64,000 bases of DNA from Oscarella lobularis (taxonomy: Eukaryota; Porifera; Homoscleromorpha; Homosclerophorida; Oscarellidae): positions 434,001 to 498,000 of the forward strand of contig NC_089178.1 of NCBI RefSeq assembly GCF_947507565.1, given 5' to 3'. Numbering within the stretch: the stretch's first letter is position 1; every line of letters starts with the position of its first letter. The position numbers and the translations under genes are program-made. Below, in pieces: positions 22,261-32,412 of the stretch. The notes below the pieces were generated by a model that was not told the origin of the DNA, ran no database searches, and saw only the letters and a list, made by a program, of their open reading frames with translations.

Positions 22261-23502
22261 ATGATATTGCCGTCTCTCCACAAAATGACACCCTTTGCCA
22301 TTTTCAAATTTGCTACAAATGTTGCTGGTCTTGGCCACGCAGATCATTCTCTCCAACAGCTGCTCAGTCAAAGATTGAAAAAGAAAATGAACGTGTCGCC
22401 ATTTGAAAATGAGATGAACGAAACATTATCCAACAACACCCAACTGAGACGAGCAATCCTTTACTCGAAATTCAAATACGAAACCGTAGCAAGGCCCGGC
22501 GTTGAGCTCGCGTTGTGGATTTTAGTCTCAATGGGTGTGCTTTGTAACATTGGAGTCATCGTCTTTAGATATTGGAAGCACAAAACAAGCTGCAGAGAAA
22601 TATCTCCGATGTCAATTTTGCTGATCAATCTGGCATTCTCGGATTTGCTGATTGCAGTTGGAAAGATCTTTTTTCTCGTCACAATCAGAATCGCTAAGAA
22701 CTGTTGTCAAGTGACTACAAAAACAATGAGGAAAATGTGCTTCGTCGCTTTTGAACTCTCTACCATTGGAGGTGGCACCACGACTGCAATTTTACTCGTC
22801 TTTGCTGCGTATGGATACGTCCAAATTATTGGCTGTTGTAATACAATCAGACGTATATCCATGAAAACCACTGTCGTGGTTCTGCTGCTTGTTTGGGCTA
22901 TTGGAATAGCTCAAGGAATTCCAGTCATTAGCGGAATGCACGTAACGATAAAAACTAAACGGAGAGAAATTTTAGATTGGCACATTTGCTGGGCTTACGA
23001 CACCTTTCCAAGAAGCGCGTTCAACAGATATCGCGATTTCGTATCTGTCTCCGGTTACATTCTAGCAACGACAACTGTCGGAATTCTTTACACTGCTACA
23101 GTCGCATTTACCTACTGTCGAGCAAATTCAGCGTACGCCCACTTGCATACTCAGATCGGTTTCCGCCTTATCAGTGTCGTACTGACAAATGTGCTTCTCG
23201 TCCTGGTTCAGACAAGCTGGGATATGATTCTTCTAACAAATGACATCGAATCAATGTTGAACAAGAAATATTTTCAGTACCTGGCAGTTCTCGTCACTTT
23301 CTCCGTTTCATTCCTAAGTCTGACAAATTCAGTCATTTTGACTGTTTCAACAGCAGACTGCTGGAAGGCTATCAAAAGAACAATTTTTCGATTGAAACCA
23401 AAGAGAAACTGCGAACAGAAAACCACGGGTAGCAGCAGCACCCTCGCCAGGGTTGATGAAACGACATCTCTTTTCCCAGAGAGCTCTCTTTCGTTTGTGT
23501 AG
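22261..23502 (+). CDS. Orphan 7TM receptor, cluster copy 1
   Basis: 413 codons, single exon. The probable start is Met43 at 22387 (MNVSPFENEMNETLSN), which gives the same N-terminal layout as the next two genes. TM1 follows the family block YSKFKYETVARPGVELALWI, and TM2 has NLAFSDLLIAVG. The DRY position is AAYGYVQIIGCC, so no Asp-Arg-Tyr. Extracellular loop 2 carries DWHICWAYDTFP, with the Cys that could pair with the Cys before TM3. TM7 reads LTNSVILTV in place of NPxxY. The tail ends in TTSLFPESSLSFV. Loss of both core activation motifs suggests altered G-protein coupling or other signalling. Confidence 0.8.
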   Translation: MILPSLHKMTPFAIFKFATNVAGLGHADHSLQQLLSQRLKKKMNVSPFENEMNETLSNNTQLRRAILYSKFKYETVARPGVELALWILVSMGVLCNIGVIVFRYWKHKTSCREISPMSILLINLAFSDLLIAVGKIFFLVTIRIAKNCCQVTTKTMRKMCFVAFELSTIGGGTTTAILLVFAAYGYVQIIGCCNTIRRISMKTTVVVLLLVWAIGIAQGIPVISGMHVTIKTKRREILDWHICWAYDTFPRSAFNRYRDFVSVSGYILATTTVGILYTATVAFTYCRANSAYAHLHTQIGFRLISVVLTNVLLVLVQTSWDMILLTNDIESMLNKKYFQYLAVLVTFSVSFLSLTNSVILTVSTADCWKAIKRTIFRLKPKRNCEQKTTGSSSTLARVDETTSLFPESSLSFV

Positions 23503-23690
23503 AGAATGAAACAAATGCTAAATAATAAGCCTTTCATTTTGACTTATGTGATATTATAATACTTGTAGCATTGCACAAGTGTTGCTGTTGAGGAGATCAC
23601 CTGCTGTTACAAAGGGGATGGCCCAGTTTCGACTCACAATAAGCGAAAGTACTTTCCAATTCGGGTCAGCCTTCAATACATGTCATAACA

Positions 23691-24821
23691 ATGAAGGAGA
23701 ACTCTTCGTTGCTCTGCAATAACGACTCCAACGTCTCCGTCGAGGTGATGTACTCAAAATTCAAATACGAGATCATTACGAGTCCAGGAGTGGAGCTTTC
23801 GTTGTGGATTATACTATCGTTGGCTGTTGTCTTCAACATTGGAGTCCTCATCTTTCGATGTCAGTGCTGGAAACGTAAACGCTGCGGACAAATGTCTCCT
23901 GTGTCAATCTTGCTGATCGCTCTTGCTACATCCGATCTGCTCCTGGCGATAGGAAAACTTCTCTTTCTCTTTATGGTAAGAATTGCAAAGAACTGGTGTC
24001 AAGAAGCCACTAAAACCATGCGACATATGTGCCTCGTTTCTTTCTTTGCCTCAATTATCTTCAGTGAAATAACAGTTCTTACGTTCTTAGTAATCGCAGT
24101 GATGGGATGCATGCAGATCGTTGGCTGTTGCGTAAGGACCATGACAACCAAAACAGCTGCCCTAGTTGTGCTCTTTGAGTGGGTTGTTGCCGTGATGCAA
24201 GTACTAACTTCATTTTTTGGATTCAACCATAGCAATTTCACATCCATAGCGACGAAACTGGAAGAAAGAGATCTTATCGATTGGCACATTTGCTGGGCGT
24301 ATGACACCGTTCCTGACACCCCAGCTAAAACTATCCGCGATGCCCTTTTAGTTTCTTGGTACAGTCTTATCACTCTAGCAGTGGGGATATTTTTTTCAGT
24401 TGCCGTTGTTGCCTCATACTGTCGAAAAGATCGACGGTTTTTGCAATCAAATAGCCAGATTGGCGTCCGGTTTATAAGCGTGGCGCTGTCAAGCGTTCTG
24501 CTTACTCTCTTGCAAACCAGCTGGGATGCGATGCTAGTACTCAAAACGAAAAACCTCGATGTTTTGTTGAAACAAAAAGATATTAAATATTTCGCCGTCG
24601 CGGCAACTTTGTCGATTCCATGCGTCGCTTTGGCCAATCCACTTCTTCTGACAGTTACAACAAATGCCTGCTGGAACGTCATCAAAGACAAGATATTACG
24701 ATGCAAATGCAGACACAGACGGAATACGAATAGCAGCGAACTAGTCAGGGTTGAAACAACACGCCTTTTTCCAGACAGCGAGTCGCTTCCGCAGTCCGAA
24801 CACTGCAGTGAAGACGAATAA
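23691..24821 (+). CDS. Orphan 7TM receptor, cluster copy 2
   Basis: 376 codons, no intron, beginning MKENSSLLCNNDSNVSVEVM with several N-glycosylation sequons. It shares YSKFKYEIITSPGVELSLWI, the TM2 motif LATSDLLLAIGKLLFLF, NWCQEATKTMRHMC at the TM3 entry and DWHICWAYDTVP in loop 2. The TM3 exit is AVMGCMQIVGCC (no DRY) and TM7 is LANPLLLTV, keeping NP but not the Tyr. The C-terminus carries TTRLFPDSESL and an acidic end. It follows copy 1 by under 200 bases, as expected of tandem duplication. Confidence 0.82.
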   Translation: MKENSSLLCNNDSNVSVEVMYSKFKYEIITSPGVELSLWIILSLAVVFNIGVLIFRCQCWKRKRCGQMSPVSILLIALATSDLLLAIGKLLFLFMVRIAKNWCQEATKTMRHMCLVSFFASIIFSEITVLTFLVIAVMGCMQIVGCCVRTMTTKTAALVVLFEWVVAVMQVLTSFFGFNHSNFTSIATKLEERDLIDWHICWAYDTVPDTPAKTIRDALLVSWYSLITLAVGIFFSVAVVASYCRKDRRFLQSNSQIGVRFISVALSSVLLTLLQTSWDAMLVLKTKNLDVLLKQKDIKYFAVAATLSIPCVALANPLLLTVTTNACWNVIKDKILRCKCRHRRNTNSSELVRVETTRLFPDSESLPQSEHCSEDE

Positions 24822-25181
24822 TTGGAAAGGAAAACGCTCTTTCCTTTATAAATTTTGACAATGATTTTTTGTTTTGCTGCTCGTTTTTCCTGGATATGAC
24901 GCACTGCACTATTATTGAATACACCACAAATGCATTTAAACGCAATGATGACTCAGGGCGGTGTTCCTCCATCTCTCAGAGCAACCTCGTTGTTTCTGAA
25001 GCCTTCACGTACTTTTGCCAGGCAATCAGCAGCTCCCAGTCTATATAGATACCTACTGAATTGAATTGTTGTAATAAATACAGCTGTCACTAAACGCCTA
25101 CTTCCAAAATTAGCTTCTTCCACGCGCCTTCACACAGCACACTGAAGTGCAGCGTCACTCCTTCACAGTGATCACAACAGA
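24822..25181. other. Intergenic between receptor copies 2 and 3
   Basis: No coding signal. AT-rich 3' flank of copy 2 followed by the upstream region of copy 3. Confidence 0.5.
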
Positions 25182-26306
25182 ATGAAAGTTTTTCAGAACA
25201 CCCCGTCATTGTGTCGCATAAATACTTCAAATTTGTCCGTGTTAGACCAAGAACTGATCGTCTATTCCCAATTCAAATATGATACGATTAAGACGCCGGG
25301 AGTAGAACTTGCTTTGTGGATTTTACTGTCTTTAGCCGTCGTCTGCAACTTTGGAGTCATCATTGTTCGATGCAAATGTTGGAGAGGCAAATACTATGGC
25401 GAGACGTCTCCAGTTTCAATCTTACTCGTAAATCTGGCTGTCTCTGACATACTAATGGCCAGTGGAAAAATAGCGTTTCTTATCATTATGAAACTAAGCA
25501 ACGCTTGGTGTCAAGAAGCGACAAAGACGATAACCCATCTGTGCTTCAGCGCTTTCACGCTTTCACTCATTTCAAGCGCAATGTCCGAGTTCATTATACT
25601 TACAATCGCTGCGCTTGGGTATAAGCAAATTGCCGGCTGTCACAGTGCATGCACAAGGAAGAGGACAATCGCTGCAGTCCTTTTTCTGGTATGGACGTCT
25701 GCAATCGTCATTCCCATAGTCATAGGCACCGACAAAATACTAAGAAAATTTACTCTGACAACAGGGATTGAGTTTGAAAGCCAGATTATCAATTGGCGCA
25801 GGTGTTGGGCATATGACGTTTTCCCACATAATAGCGCAGAAAGATACGAGGATTGGATTTCTCTTTCACTTTACGGTGCAGTTACTGTGGCTATTGGAGT
25901 CCTTTTAACAGCCACAGTCACAGCTACTTGCTGTCAAACAAACAAACGACAATACTTGCAGATCAAGCAGCTTATTTGCCGTCTCGCGAGCGTCGTAGCG
26001 ACAAGCCTTTCGCTCACTCTGCTACAGATCAGCTGGGATGTATTTCTCCTGGTCACTGAACAAAATTTCAGCTCCTTGTCAAATCAAACGCATTTCCAAT
26101 ACTATGCCGTTGCTGCTGCGTTATCAATTCCGTGCCTTTCTCTGACGAATGCACTTCTTTTGACAGTTACCACAAATGCCTGTTGGAATGCTGCCAGAAG
26201 TTGCTTCTGCAGAAAGAGACAAGACGACACTCCAAGTATTGAAGAAACCGCTCTCTTCTCAGAAAGTTCCGAGGTTTTGTTGCATGAAAAACCAATATAT
26301 AATTAG
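25182..26306 (+). CDS. Orphan 7TM receptor, cluster copy 3
   Basis: 374 codons, one exon. Family blocks are present: YSQFKYDTIKTPGVELALWI, SILLVNLAVSDILMASGKI, AWCQEATKTITHLC and, in loop 2, NWRRCWAYDVFP. The TM3 exit is AALGYKQIAGCHSACTRK without DRY, and TM7 is LTNALLLTV without NPxxY. TM6 has LLQISWDVFLL where class A receptors carry CWxP. The tail ends with ETALFSESSEVL. It is the most diverged of the tandem trio in loop 2 but clearly of the same family. Confidence 0.82.
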   Translation: MKVFQNTPSLCRINTSNLSVLDQELIVYSQFKYDTIKTPGVELALWILLSLAVVCNFGVIIVRCKCWRGKYYGETSPVSILLVNLAVSDILMASGKIAFLIIMKLSNAWCQEATKTITHLCFSAFTLSLISSAMSEFIILTIAALGYKQIAGCHSACTRKRTIAAVLFLVWTSAIVIPIVIGTDKILRKFTLTTGIEFESQIINWRRCWAYDVFPHNSAERYEDWISLSLYGAVTVAIGVLLTATVTATCCQTNKRQYLQIKQLICRLASVVATSLSLTLLQISWDVFLLVTEQNFSSLSNQTHFQYYAVAAALSIPCLSLTNALLLTVTTNACWNAARSCFCRKRQDDTPSIEETALFSESSEVLLHEKPIYN

Positions 26307-26592
26307 AGTAAAACCATCGTGTATATGATTTCGCTCTGTGAAATTGGCAAGATTCGCTTCTAATCTTGCACAAAACTGGCGTCAAAATAAACCACTGCGT
26401 CAATGTCATAAAAACAGGTCGGGAAGTTGTTGGCTTTCTCTCTCTCTGCGTTAACCACACACAGCAACGGGCACAGCAACGTCCGTAAAAGAGTGTCAAG
26501 TAAGAAGGGTGCGTGCGCTAGATCTACTAGATTGAATAAGAAAGAATGTGAGGGCTTTCTTTCTCCGTCGTTACTAGTGCTTTAACCTTCGA

Positions 26593-29500
26593 ATGAAGCT
26601 GTACTGTTTCCGAGTCGCGCTTCGAACTCTACTAGCCGTTGCCGTCGTCTTTGCCGTCGTGACAACGCTGCTTCTCAATCGTCTCTTCGTCAAGGACGCT
26701 TCCCCGAGCGTCCTCGTTCAAGACTCAATAAGACAAAGCGCCGACGAAAGATACAGAGATCAACAGACGCAAACGAACGCAATTCTAGCGAAGGTTTCAC
26801 CGTCACCCCGCCCCCAAAGGAAAATGCTCATCGTCGCTTCTCAGTTGGAAGAAGACGATTTATCTGGCATCGTTATGACGCCACACGTCGTCTCGGTGCG
26901 CGGAACGAGCGTCGTCGTCGATCGCGATTCGCCCGCTTACGTGACGGCATTGAAACGACTGGGATTTCGCGACGACGAGGAGAAAAACGGTAGAGGCGGA
27001 AACGTCGTTTATCTTATCTGAACGTTAGCTAATGAAGTTTTTGGCAAGATTTCAACTGGCTACTATTGCTATGTCTCGCGAATAATGACGGCAGTGACGA
27101 ATGCCTGAGAAGAGACGACTATACCAGGCTGAAGTACTATCAGAAGGTATTACACTATCTTTCACGAGGGAAGAAGTCATGTTTTATTTCTTAATTAAGT
27201 TAGTGTGTTTGACTGAAACGGTTCTTCGTTTCCTTGCAGGTGTCTAGGATTCCGGGTCTTCGAGAGACGCTATGGAAGAAAGATCGACTGTGCTCTATTA
27301 TGCACTTGGCGTATCAATATGCCAGTACGACCCCAACAAATAATTCCTAACGTTTGTTAATTGACTCTCTCTCTCTCCCCAAGACGGTTTCGTTGATTCC
27401 TCTTGCTGGATTCTTCCTTCGCAGCTTAGTCAATTTCTAAGCGCCATTGAGTTTATGGAATCCGATTCTCAGTGGATCATCAAGTCGACTAGTCAGGGTC
27501 GTGGCGCCGGAATTCGGCTCTTGACAAAAACGGAAATATTTCAAGAAAAGATAAGGCACGCTGGCAAAACAATAGTTATTGTGACTGTTAGCGTTCTCTT
27601 CAGCTTTCTTAGTCGTCGAGCAATTGGTCAGAGATACTTTGGCGATCAGCTGCAAGTCCAAGGATTGCCCATTAGCGTCCGCGCTTACGTTTTGGTGACG
27701 TCGGTGCTTCCGTTGAGAGTTTATCTCTATCGCGAAGGCATCGTAATGTTTCGAGGCGGACCTAAATATCACTTCAAAAAGGTTCTAGAAATTTTTTAAG
27801 CCCTGAATGTATGTGCTATTATAGTGATGTTCTCTGCAGATGGCCGGGCGATTGTGGTACTTCGATCAACTCAGAAATCACTTGAAGACGAAATATGGAG
27901 CTAGTGCTGCGCTGAAGGCGTTTGACAGCATAGGCAATGCAGTGGTGAAGATGCTGCTTGCCACGCAGCCTCTACTAGCGAAAGAATTTGAAAAAATGAG
28001 TGGCGAACAGAGGCCAACGTATAGGTGAGTACACACAGTGTGACACACTATTCTATATTGGCGTTTCTTTGTAGATGTTTGCACTGTTTTCAGCTTTTGG
28101 CTGTTGACTTGATGTTGAACTCCGATTTCGATGCATTGGTCGTCGAGGTAAGGTGTTGTTTTCTCGGGTTTCGTACTAAAATTATCATGATGGATTGACA
28201 GGTTGACGGCCAGCCCAACTTATCTGAAACCGATAAGGTGCCAGAACTATCTTCTTCAGTAGTCATTGATACGTATGGGTTCGTTTTTAGGACAGTAGCG
28301 AGGCTAGTAGCAGCGTCAAAAGAGTGCTAGTCCAGGACGCTCTCCGAGCGTTGTTTGTGAGAAAGAGAGTAGCTGGCGAGATAGCTGCAGCGCTCAATAA
28401 TTTGGAAGGAATAAAGATAACTGTATGATGAAACGCTTCTTAGACGTCCTCGGAAATTTTGTGCTTATCATAGGGAATTAATTGCGAATCAAGTGCCGAT
28501 TTTTGTCTTAGCAGCTCAGATATTATTGATCTGCTGTATTCTCGAAGAGAATCAAAACAGCTGGGAAATTTTGATAAAGTGCTTTTTTCACTGCGTAACT
28601 ATTGGAGTTCAAATGTACTCTTCCTTTAGTTATATCCTTCAGCGAAGGGGAAGACATATTCGTCCTTTATCAGCAAAATCAATTTGAAAAACGAGAAGAA
28701 GCCTAGCAATCTATGGCATTATATGGGCAATGAAATGCATGATATTCTAACAAAGCTCGAAATTCAATATGAAACGGCTTTACAACGGTACCACAACTGG
28801 GTTCAAACTCTCTGTTTTAAATAAAGGAACGATTTTTTTTGCATTTGCAGAGAGAGATTTCCTTTACGTAACTCCATTAGGCCAAATAAAGTTTTCTCAG
28901 AACTCAAAACAAGTAAGTAGTTATGCAAGTAAAACACAACTGAATAATTAACGGCGGCATTTAGGAAAATTCAGAGATTGCGTTCAAGGTTTTTTTAAAA
29001 AACAAGGAATTCTGTCGTCATTCACGTGGACCTTTGACTTATAGATCCCTCTACCAAACCCTATCTAAGTATGCTCAGTGTATCTCCCGGGACGCTGGTG
29101 CCACCGTTTCATCCCGAAAACAAAGCGTACGAGGTTCGCGTTTCGAACGAAGTCGTATTGGCGCACATCAAAGCGAAAGCCGCTCACTGCGACAGTGAAG
29201 CCAGACTGGAATCAAAAAACGGGCCACCAACGTACGTTGCATTGTAAAATTTATTGTATCTCTGGGGATTCATTGCGTACTGTTAGGCCGTCTAATTGGA
29301 GCTTGAATGTTGGTTCTAATGTGCTGCGCTATTACATTGTCGATCTGAGTCACACTCACATATGGGTCTTGAGTCAGTACATTGTTCAAATTGTGCGAGA
29401 AGACTTGACTGCTTCGGAGGCAGAGTTCGATCCCAGCTCTTCGCATCAAGTATGCAGTTTGGTGCAGGTCAGTCCAAAAGGGGGAGAGTTTCGCGTCATA

Positions 29501-30838
29501 GCATTTGAATCTTCGTTAGGAATGCGATTTCGTCTTGCTTTCGTGGGAGCGATGTGGTCTACAGCCGACGGCGGCTTCATCGTGGACGTCGTTTTGGGAG
29601 AAAACTCACGCGTCGTCTGTGACTGAATGCACGAGTGGCGATGCTGAAGGTGCGCTTATCTTTTCCTTTGTTCTTCGTGCCTGTGGATCGTTTCCCAAAG
29701 GGCGTTGGGTGTTGCCTTGCGGTTCGTGTCAGAATCGGCGTTCGTGCTATTGGAAATTGGCGGCATGGGTTCCCTACCACTGCAGACACGCTGTGCTGCC
29801 CCCTGTCGTCTTGCAAGGGTGTCTCTCAAATAAAAAGGTTTTAAGCGTGCGCGAATTTGGACTTTTTTTTCTGATGGTTCTCACTTGAAGGTTCTTTTCC
29901 TTGGCGATTCCACTCTCAGGGGCATGATGTACTACATGATAGAGAAGGTGAGATGTGGTTATTGACAGATCACTGCTCTAGCTTTCAAACGGCTTGGTTT
30001 AGATAAACGGAACGTTGTCTTATTGGGATAAATCTCATACGGCAGTCGCATTCAAAGATATCATGGGTCCCAAATCAGTCACTTTTACGTACTTTCCGCC
30101 TTTCTGGCTTCCGGAAGATAAGCAGCCCGTCTTAGAGAAAGTTTTATACGATCTTTTGCACTCGTGAGCAAAGTATTGTTCGTAGACGAAGAAAAGATCG
30201 CACTGTTTTTGTTTACAGGAACATTCCTCTTGCTAATAGTCGGCAGACAGTTCTTGTGATTGGCGGACTTCAGTGGGTCACCGAACATCACTTGTCAGTC
30301 ATCAGTAATTTACTAGAAAGGTTTTGCTACCACTTTCTAACGTAGAATGTTGAGTGAAAGAGGGGTTTTTAGGATGGGTCTCAGTAAGATAGCCGTTGTG
30401 ATAAAGGGGTTCAGCACTGGGTTTAATCAACCAATAGCGGGAATTCGATACCGAACTTTGGCAAGGAGCATGGATCGTTTGCTAGAGTTTGATAATGATA
30501 AGTGCTTCTATTATATATAGGCTGAACAGAAGGGAGTTTTCTGGAAAGATCGACTCCTAGCCAAGTCGTCCAAACAGTTTGGTTTCTATTTTGTCAATAC
30601 CTTCAATATGACGTTTTCTCGATACAAGCACTTTATTTATGGCGCTTGCGGCTGTCATTTTCACTCTGTGAGTAATCTCAATTGAAAATCTAATGAGAGA
30701 TTTGACTGTGATTTACAGGTGATCGCTTTAGAATCTAAAGAAGCTCACGATTCCACAAAGAGTACCTATCACGTAACTGGATCAATTAATGCCGCTTATA
30801 CAGAAATAATGAATAATCTTTTATGCCTGGCAAAGTAG
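26593..30838 (+). CDS. CPED1: CPED1-like: TTL/ATP-grasp, cadherin-like and PC-esterase domains
   Basis: A multi-exon gene starting MKLYCFRVALRTLLAV, whose hydrophobic stretch at residues 8-30 looks like a type II membrane anchor. The first half is a tubulin-tyrosine-ligase-like ATP-grasp fold: QWIIKSTSQGRGAGIRLL, LPISVRAYVLVTSVLPLRVY and CFQLLAVDLMLNSDFDALV. At about 29060-29460 lies a cadherin-like beta-sandwich: LSVSPGTLVPPFHPENKAYE and YIVDLSHTHIWVLSQYIVQI. The last third is a PC-esterase with the GDS nucleophile block VLFLGDSTLRGMMYYMIEK and a downstream FYFVNTFNMTFSR region. The stop is at 30836-30838. This order matches vertebrate CPED1, thought to act on cell-surface or secretory-pathway biopolymers. 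The substrate is unknown. Splice sites at 27000-27050 and 28440-29000 are uncertain. Confidence 0.75.
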
Positions 30839-31179
30839 AAATTTCATTTATTTATCAATTAACGAAGAGTGATAAAATTCGTACGCACATATGTCAATAT
30901 TGATCTCAGCGCTTCCTCGTCGACGGGATGCACGTATCTACGTAGACTACGCACTCTATTGAATTTTTTCGTGCAATTGTTCCGCGTTCTGAACAATCTA
31001 TTAGTCACGGTTAGCGTACGTTAGAAGTGCAGTTCTTTTTCGCAAAAAAAACGTTTTCTGCTTCTCTTTCCCGGTACATCTCTACCTTCTTCGTCGTCAG
31101 CACCTCAAGTGGTTGTTTCTTCATTCAAGCATAAGCTCTTCTCGTTTCTTCATCTCGTTTTTCACGCTCCTCCGCGGGG
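30839..31179. other. Intergenic between CPED1-like gene and VAMP4
   Basis: AT-rich, with runs of A and T; no gene, TATA box or repeat of note. It contains the 5' leader of VAMP4. Confidence 0.5.
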
Positions 31180-31999
31180 ATGCCACCGAAATTCAAGCGG
31201 CACGTCGACGCCGAAGAAAGAGTACGAAAAGATACAAGCGGAAAGCCGAACTAACGCAGCGTATAGGTCGAATTACTGAGTGGCGGATCGTCGTCGTCGG
31301 ATGATGACGTGTAAGTTCCCTAGTAGTCAAACACAGATAAAGGCGGAGAAAGACTAGATTGCCTATGATCGAACAGGCTAAGAGACCTTTTAGAACGTAG
31401 AAAAAGTTGCAGAAGATAGCACACCAGCACTGCCGCATTTATTTTGTTTCTCTCCACTTCAGGACGTATATGCCAAGACAAGGAGGGAACAAGCAAGTGA
31501 CAAAGTGAGTTTTTTTTTCTGACGGAACCTTTTCAGCCAAATAAAGTTCACTTGTTTAGAGTCCAAAAGCAACTGGACGACGTGGTTGGTGTCATGCACC
31601 AGAACATTCAAAAAATGGTTGCCCGGGGAGATAAACTGGAAGATTTACAAGACAGATCAGGCAATATAAGGGCTCCACGAACAAGGCGTTTCCTGATTTT
31701 TTATTTTGGGCTCTTCAGAGGATCTGGCCGATAGTGCGGCATCATTTCGAGCGCAAGCAAGACGGATACAACGGCAGATGTGGTGGCGCCGGTGCCGGGT
31801 AATAACGTTTAGTAGGTCAGTTGCTCCGTCTGTTATCTTTTGCTTTCGCTTTCCTGTAGTCTCGACTTATTTTAGCCGTGGTTGTTCTCGTAATATTAGG
31901 CATTATCATAAGTAAGTTTGGTCTCCAATCTAGTGAATACAGTACAAAGGTCACTTGTTTATAGTTCCCATTATTGTGAAGAGTATCAATAAGTCTTGA
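31180..31999 (+). CDS. VAMP4: VAMP4-type R-SNARE
   Basis: About six short exons. The N-terminus MPPKFKRH is the same as I recall for vertebrate VAMP4. An acidic Ser/Asp patch follows (SGGSSSSDDD), then the SNARE helix VQKQLDDVVGVMHQNIQKMV with the zero-layer Arg in ARGDKL, the membrane-proximal QMWWRRCR, and a C-terminal anchor (LILAVVVLVILGIIII) ending KSINKS at 31999. VAMP4 works in endosome-to-trans-Golgi and enlargeosome fusion. The last intron (about 31911-31964) splits the anchor. The acidic region resembles the VAMP4 trafficking signal, but the LL motif itself is not clearly seen. Confidence 0.9.
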
Positions 32000-32412
32000 A
32001 ATGGGGAATATGAGATACCATTGTGGTGTATACACTATTGCGAGACCAAGATTTTTGCTTGATGCTCATTTAGATGACACAGCAACCTAATTAAAAAATG
32101 AGCACCATATGACGGACGGGCATGAGGCTAGGTGGCGAGATACGGATATGTCTCAGTGTCGTCGTTCGAAAACGTCTGTCATGTCTCCAATAGATATAAT
32201 TTGAGTTGTATACATTGTAACATCAAGCTGTAAACTATTTAGCATGCATCGCTTTCAGTCGCTCTGTTTCCAATAGACAGGAGCTATCTTCGAAGGCAAT
32301 GGGAATCGAATCCTCAACATGATTCCTTTATCCTGTAGCGTGTTATGTATTTTCGAGTTTGTCTGGCTTCTGATCTTGATCTCTTTCTGTATTACAGGAA
32401 CGTTGTCATTTG
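32000..32412. other. Convergent intergenic space, VAMP4 and sushi/TSP1 gene
   Basis: Both flanking genes end here. AT-rich, holding their 3' untranslated regions. A TTCGATTC-like string on the minus strand near 32305 resembles a tRNA T-loop but its stems do not pair. Confidence 0.5.

Noticed and set aside
22700-26300. Treating the receptor cluster as pseudogenes because of missing DRY/NPxxY
   Set aside because: All copies are full length without stops or frameshifts and keep family-specific motifs, so selection appears to act on them.
31540-31620. Apparent loss of the zero-layer Arg in the VAMP4 SNARE helix (His in VMHQN)
   Set aside because: The zero-layer Arg of R-SNAREs is further along, in the L-E-R-D-Q position of VAMP2; here it is the Arg of VARGDKL and is conserved.
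32295-32315. tRNA-like T-loop on the minus strand
   Set aside because: The T-stem bases do not pair and no acceptor or anticodon arm could be found.
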